Below are positions 60,976 to 64,000 of a stretch of DNA of 64,000 bases, piece by piece. The stretch's first letter is position 1; each line of letters starts with the position of its first letter. The position numbers and the translations under genes were made by a program. Source of the stretch: Halomonas sp. LBP4 (GTDB lineage Bacteria > Pseudomonadota > Gammaproteobacteria > Pseudomonadales > Halomonadaceae); NCBI RefSeq assembly GCF_003202205.1, contig NZ_PDOG01000009.1, positions 41,347-105,346 of the forward strand. Reading direction: 5' to 3'. The notes below the pieces were generated by a model. The model worked only from the letters and a program-made list of their open reading frames with translations, did no database searches and was not told the DNA's origin.

Positions 60976-61206
60976 ATGGCAGAAGCAACCACCACCGAAC
61001 AGAGCCCGCTGGTGTTCCTGAGAACCCGGGACGTCTGCAAGAAGATCGGGCGTGAGCGCTCAGCGCTATTCGCACTGATGGAGCAGGACCCGACATTCCC
61101 CAGGCCGTTCAAGGATGGCAACACCCGCCAGGCACCAAACTACTGGTTGGAGCACGAGGTCGAGGCGTGGATGCGCGAGTGGATGAAGCGGGCGAAGCGG
61201 GTGTGA
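60976..61206 (+). CDS. alpA: AlpA-family transcriptional regulator
   Basis: 76 residues with the AlpA/excisionase winged helix: VFLRTRDVCKKIGRERSALF, ALMEQDPTFPRPFKDG, YWLEHEVEAWMREWMKRAKR. AlpA proteins of P4-like elements activate integrase or replication genes and link excision to induction. The ATG at 60976 has AGGAGA 5 bp upstream; an ATG at 60961 overlaps that site and is less likely. It reads towards attR, into the right iteron cluster. Confidence 0.85.
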   Translation: MAEATTTEQSPLVFLRTRDVCKKIGRERSALFALMEQDPTFPRPFKDGNTRQAPNYWLEHEVEAWMREWMKRAKRV

Positions 61207-61296
61207 GCCGTCAATGCCGCGCTGAGTGGGAGCGGGAGATCGATTAGGCCACAGGTACTTGAGAGCGGCTCACCCCTGGAAGCCCGTAGCCACTCG

Positions 61297-61400
61297 GAAT
61301 GGATACAGTGGTGACGCTGTATCCATTCCGCGGAATCTCCAAAACCGCTCAACCATGCGGCTTTCAGGTCATCGTATCCGCTGTATCCACTGTATCCAGT
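61297..61400 (-). repeat. Right GGATACA iteron cluster, inverted relative to the left
   Basis: GAATGGATACAG (61297-61308) and CTGTATCCATTC (61317-61328) form a 12-bp inverted repeat. Then AAAACCG-C-TCAACCATGCGGCTT (61341-61363) matches the left block reversed with one mismatch in 23. Three TGTATCC-type copies follow with 9-bp period (61373, 61382, 61391). The 19 bp TGTATCCACTGTATCCAGT (61382-61400) are the exact reverse complement of 45776-45794. Confidence 0.8.
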
Positions 61401-61500
61401 GAAAAACAGTGCCCCCGAGAGAGGCGCCGCAAACGTGGCCGCCGGACTGCTATCGACGGAGGGAATTCGAGTTCCCTGTCAGCCGACCCTCTGCAGATTG

Positions 61501-61520
61501 CTGACCCATTACTGACCCGG
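61501..61520 (+). repeat. 20-bp repeat near attR (matches 44207-44226)
   Basis: CTGACCCATTACTGACCCGG, identical and in the same orientation as the copy near attL. Candidate integrase or excisionase arm site. Confidence 0.7.
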
Positions 61521-61532
61521 CGATCGCACAAC

Positions 61533-61575
61533 GAAAAACCGCCACCCGGCATGACCCGTAAGTGGCGGTTTTTTC
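61533..61575 (-). terminator. Element-encoded terminator downstream of tRNA-Thr
   Basis: GAAAAACCGCCAC (61533-61545) pairs with GTGGCGGTTTTTTC (61562-61575) around a 16-nt loop. On the minus strand it ends in TTTTTC, 11 bp after the tRNA-Thr CCA. It replaces the host terminator displaced by insertion. Confidence 0.8.
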
Positions 61576-61582
61576 TACTTCA

Positions 61583-61638
61583 ATATGGAGCTCATGGACG
61601 GATTTGAACCGTCGACCTCACCCTTACCAAGGGTGTGC
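61583..61638. repeat. attR: 56-bp repeat within the intact tRNA-Thr gene
   Basis: Identical to 44026-44081. Here it continues into the D arm and 5' end of a complete tRNA-Thr gene, so the insertion rebuilt the tRNA. Confidence 0.95.
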
Positions 61639-61660
61639 TCTACCCCTGAGCTACATGAGC
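61586..61660 (-). tRNA. tRNA-Thr (anticodon GGT), attachment site of the element
   Basis: 75 nt with encoded CCA. Acceptor GCTCATG/CATGAGC, D arm GCTC-AGGGGTA-GAGC, anticodon arm CACCC-TTGGTAA-GGGTG (anticodon GGT), T arm GACGG-TTCAAAT-CCGTC. It is last of the Tyr-Gly-Thr tRNA group on the minus strand. Confidence 0.97.
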
Positions 61661-61694
61661 GCAACCCTTCGACATCACATGACGCTCGATGCCT

Positions 61695-61768
<74 letters not shown>

Positions 61769-61815
61769 TACCCACTCTTGCTGCCACCACCGACCGAACC
61801 GGTGCCGGCGAATTC

Positions 61816-61899
<84 letters not shown>

Positions 61900-62020
61900 A
61901 GCTGGCGGCATATCCTACCACCTTCATGCCCGATGTCAAGTCACTGTTTTCTCAGTTATCCTGACCGAGGAACCCAGCCTTTCAGCGCTTCCTCTTCGCT
62001 TCGGAACGCGGCGCATTGTG

Positions 62021-62860
62021 TCAAAGCAGCATCGAGAATGCAAGCCCGGCACGTATCTTTTCCAGCGAAACCGGTGACGGCACACCTGGCGCCCCGGACA
62101 GCTTTCCCGCCCGCTCGGCGGCGGTCAACGGGAAACAGGCCTCGAGCCCGGCGTAGACCATGTCCGGCCAGACCGCATGGGGCACCTGGATGCCGCGCGA
62201 AATCACCCGCGCATCGCCCCCGGTGAGCAACATGGGCAGGGGCACCCCCTCCCGGTCGCACACTTCGCTGTAGATACGATTCACCGCGCTGACCGCGGCC
62301 ATGTAGATGCCGTGATTAACAGCTTCCACCGTGTGTGTACCCGGCACCAGCAGCTCCTCGGCCTCGCTGTCCGGGTCGATGGCCACGTTGCGCGTGCCGA
62401 GCTTGAGGCTCTCCTTCATCAGGCGCAGCCCGGGAAGGATGTAGCCCCCGAGGTGCCGCCCACCCGGCAGCACGAAGTCGACGGTGATGGCGCTACCGCA
62501 GTCGACGCTGCAGCATCCACCGGCCAACTGGTAGCCGGCCAGCGTCCCCATCCAGCGATCCACCCCCAGCCGGCCGGGCTCCTCGTAGCCATTGGTGACG
62601 CCAAGGGCCTCGGGGGTGGAGCGCGCCACATGGACCGCACCGACCCGCCGACGCAGCAGTGTCACGGTCTCCTCGAGTACCACCTTGCGCGCCACGCTGG
62701 AGATGCGCACCGCCTCCACCACGTCCAGGTCCGGAATGTCCGAGCCGGGGCGCCACTCCTCGCGGGTCCAGACGGCGCCGCGCGAGCGAATCTCGCTACT
62801 GTCGGCATCCTTCAATCGCCACTTGGACAGGGTATTGCCGATATCGAGATCCAGGATCAT
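62021..62860 (-). CDS. coaX: Type III pantothenate kinase
   Basis: A 279-residue cytosolic kinase catalysing the first step of coenzyme A synthesis, resistant to feedback by CoA. It has the phosphate-binding loop MILDLDIGNTLSKWRLKDAD, the pantothenate/Asp motif GVDRWMGTLAGYQLAGG, and SVDCGSAITVDFVLPGGRHL with GGYILPGLRLM. The ATG at 62860 overlaps the birA stop by 4 bp; the open frame upstream is ignored. birA-coaX is a conserved pair in pseudomonads and relatives. Confidence 0.95.
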   Translation of the reverse strand: MILDLDIGNTLSKWRLKDADSSEIRSRGAVWTREEWRPGSDIPDLDVVEAVRISSVARKVVLEETVTLLRRRVGAVHVARSTPEALGVTNGYEEPGRLGVDRWMGTLAGYQLAGGCCSVDCGSAITVDFVLPGGRHLGGYILPGLRLMKESLKLGTRNVAIDPDSEAEELLVPGTHTVEAVNHGIYMAAVSAVNRIYSEVCDREGVPLPMLLTGGDARVISRGIQVPHAVWPDMVYAGLEACFPLTAAERAGKLSGAPGVPSPVSLEKIRAGLAFSMLL

Positions 62861-63840
62861 GGGCGACCACGCACGCTGACTTCCCCTCCTGCCAGGCGCA
62901 GGCGCTGCTGGCCCTGCCGAACCCAGAGGTTGCCGGACTCGTCGACCCCCTCGGCGATCGCCGCCTCGTGCCCTCCACCCCGCAGGATATCCACCTCGTG
63001 GCCGGCAAAAGCGTGGCGAGCATTCCACTCCTCCTGCCAGACGGCGAAGCCCCGCTGCTCGAAGTTCGCCATCAGCGGCAGCAGGCCCTCGAGCAGCTCC
63101 ACCGCCAGCGCATTGCGCGAAACCTGTGGCGCCTGGTCGCGTAGCGCCGCCACCGGCTGGTCGATGGCGGCCCGAAAGTCGGCAGGCAGGTCGATATTGA
63201 TGCCCATGCCGACCACCACCTCACAGGGGCCGGCCGCATCGCCACTGACCTCCACCAGGATGCCGGCCAGCTTGCCTAGCTCCCCCTGCGGCGATTCCAG
63301 CAGTACATCATTGGGCCACTTCAGCAGCGGCCTTGCCCCGCGGCCTTCCAGCACCCTGGCCAATACCACGCCGATGGCCAGGCTCAGCCCCTCCAGCACC
63401 GCGATTCCCGACTCGAAGCGCCACCCCAACGACAGCATCAGCGACCGCCCCCAGGGCGTCGTCCAGGCGCGTCCGCGACGCCCGCGGCCCTCACTCTGCT
63501 GTTCCACCAGGCAGACCTCGCCATGACCGGCACCCTGCTCGAAGCGCTCGTGGATGAAGGCGTTGCTGGACGGCAGCGTTTCCTCGACGAACAGGCGCGT
63601 CAGGTGCTGTCGCGCATCCCGCGACAGCCCCGCCACGATCTCGCCGCCATCGAGCAGCTCCAGTGGCTCCGCCAGGCGATAGCCCTGCCCCTTCACCGCC
63701 TCCATGGCGATCCCCAGCGATTCCAGCTTCCTCAACTGCTTCCACACTGCCGCTCGCGACACGCCCAGGCGCTCGCCCAGCTGCTCGCCGGAATGGAACT
63801 CGCCATCGCTCAGCAGGCGGATCAGATCACCGATGGTCAT
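62857..63840 (-). CDS. birA: Biotin-[acetyl-CoA carboxylase] ligase and biotin operon repressor
   Basis: A 327-residue bifunctional protein. The N-terminal winged helix (GEFHSGEQLGERLGVSRAAV) binds DNA. The catalytic domain carries the biotinyl-AMP loop SEGRGRRGRAWTTPWGRSL, KWPNDVLLESPQGELGKLAG and GMGINIDLPAD. The C-terminal SH3-like domain follows. Two ATGs (63846 and 63840) are possible; I use 63840, with GGGG 7 bp upstream. It overlaps coaX by 4 bp. Confidence 0.96.
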   Translation of the reverse strand: MTIGDLIRLLSDGEFHSGEQLGERLGVSRAAVWKQLRKLESLGIAMEAVKGQGYRLAEPLELLDGGEIVAGLSRDARQHLTRLFVEETLPSSNAFIHERFEQGAGHGEVCLVEQQSEGRGRRGRAWTTPWGRSLMLSLGWRFESGIAVLEGLSLAIGVVLARVLEGRGARPLLKWPNDVLLESPQGELGKLAGILVEVSGDAAGPCEVVVGMGINIDLPADFRAAIDQPVAALRDQAPQVSRNALAVELLEGLLPLMANFEQRGFAVWQEEWNARHAFAGHEVDILRGGGHEAAIAEGVDESGNLWVRQGQQRLRLAGGEVSVRGRP

Positions 63841-63955
63841 GCGCATGCCCCAGACGGGAAAAGTCCACATTCTATCGGAACTCGTGCAGCCTCGGAAATC
63901 CATCGGTAAGCGGCCGGTGAACCCATCTACCGCAGAGCCCCAAATTCCGTGACGG

Positions 63956-63987
63956 TAGGTGTCCACCTATCAATAAGTGGACACCTA
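63956..63987. repeat. Perfect 11-bp inverted repeat at the window end
   Basis: TAGGTGTCCAC (63956-63966) and GTGGACACCTA (63977-63987) flank a 10-bp spacer. ATGACCGACTT begins at 63990, 2 bp after the repeat, and could open a gene that runs off the window. It could be an operator for that gene or an insertion-sequence end. Confidence 0.55.
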
Positions 63988-64000
63988 TCATGACCGACTT

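Larger units (their letters stand above)
61207..61582. other. Gene-free right end of the element
   Basis: 376 bp between alpA and attR. It holds the right GGATACA cluster (61297-61400), the 20-bp repeat (61501-61520) and a terminator hairpin (61533-61575). Confidence 0.7.
44026..61638. mobile_element. Integrated phage-satellite-like element in tRNA-Thr, 17.6 kb
   Basis: Bounded by a perfect 56-bp direct repeat of the tRNA-Thr 3' half. The content is a tyrosine integrase beside attL, an excisionase, AlpA-like regulators, a C4 antisense RNA, a P4-like primase and DUF927 helicase, a tail tape-measure protein, a Nu1-like small terminase with a lambda-like cos candidate, scaffold-like and coiled-coil proteins, and a TerB/BRCT protein. 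There is no capsid, portal, large terminase, sheath, tube, baseplate or lysis gene. Most genes overlap by ATGA or GTGA, none is visibly broken, and the late-type module ends in a clear terminator. This fits a functional satellite better than prophage decay. The whole-element call is inferential; the boundaries are directly visible. Confidence 0.85.

Noticed and set aside
44026..61638. Reading the element as a decayed prophage
   Set aside because: Att sites match perfectly, no gene is visibly broken, coupling overlaps are intact and modules end in a terminator. Decay would leave fragments and random gaps. It remains the main alternative to the satellite interpretation.

Overview
The window reads as a chromosomal segment of a high-GC, aerobic gammaproteobacterium of the Halomonas / Oceanospirillales-Pseudomonas type. 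The gene order (fabA-fabB; ssb-MFS-uvrA; one unbroken secE-nusG-rplKAJL-rpoBC-str-S10-spc-alpha ribosomal superoperon; tRNA-Tyr/Gly/Thr followed by tRNA-Trp-secE; birA-coaX) and the protein lengths fit that group. The genus is an inference from gene order and codon usage, not a computed match.

Layout. 1-2346: a LitR-like MerR regulator (cut by the window edge) and photolyase phrB. 2398-4269: a PAS-GGDEF-EAL cyclic-di-GMP protein. 4500-6246: fabA-fabB for unsaturated fatty acid synthesis, ending at a strong bidirectional terminator shared with a PlsC-like acyltransferase. 7087-10104: a reductase-like sugar-nucleotide-type protein, ssb and an MFS exporter, with uvrA divergent (10268-13138). 13218-43737: about 30 kb of translation and transcription genes, all on the minus strand, transcribed from secE towards rplQ. 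43810-43885: tRNA-Trp. 61586-61899: tRNA-Thr, tRNA-Gly and tRNA-Tyr. 62021-63840: coaX and birA.

Between tRNA-Trp and tRNA-Thr lies a 17.6 kb integrated element (44026-61638), bounded by a perfect 56-bp direct repeat of the tRNA-Thr 3' half. It looks like an intact phage satellite rather than a decayed prophage. It encodes a tyrosine integrase, an excisionase, AlpA-type regulators, a P4/P1-type C4 antisense RNA, and a P4-like replication pair (zinc-finger/TOPRIM primase plus DUF927 helicase). A compact second module follows, closed by a terminator. That module has a full-length phage tail tape-measure protein with no other tail gene, two mutually paralogous small helical proteins, a lambda-like cos candidate directly ahead of a Nu1/DUF1441-like small terminase with no large terminase, a small protein resembling a capsid protease/scaffold tail, and a long coiled-coil protein.

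Two clusters of GGATACA repeats with 9-bp period sit in inverted orientation near the two ends of the element. They recall the paired ori/crr arrangement of P4 and are candidate replication or integrase-arm sites. My working model is a P4-like satellite that replicates itself, packages through a helper's cos machinery using its own small terminase, and replaces or modifies the helper's tape measure and scaffold. The tape-measure component is the part I do not know from described satellite families.
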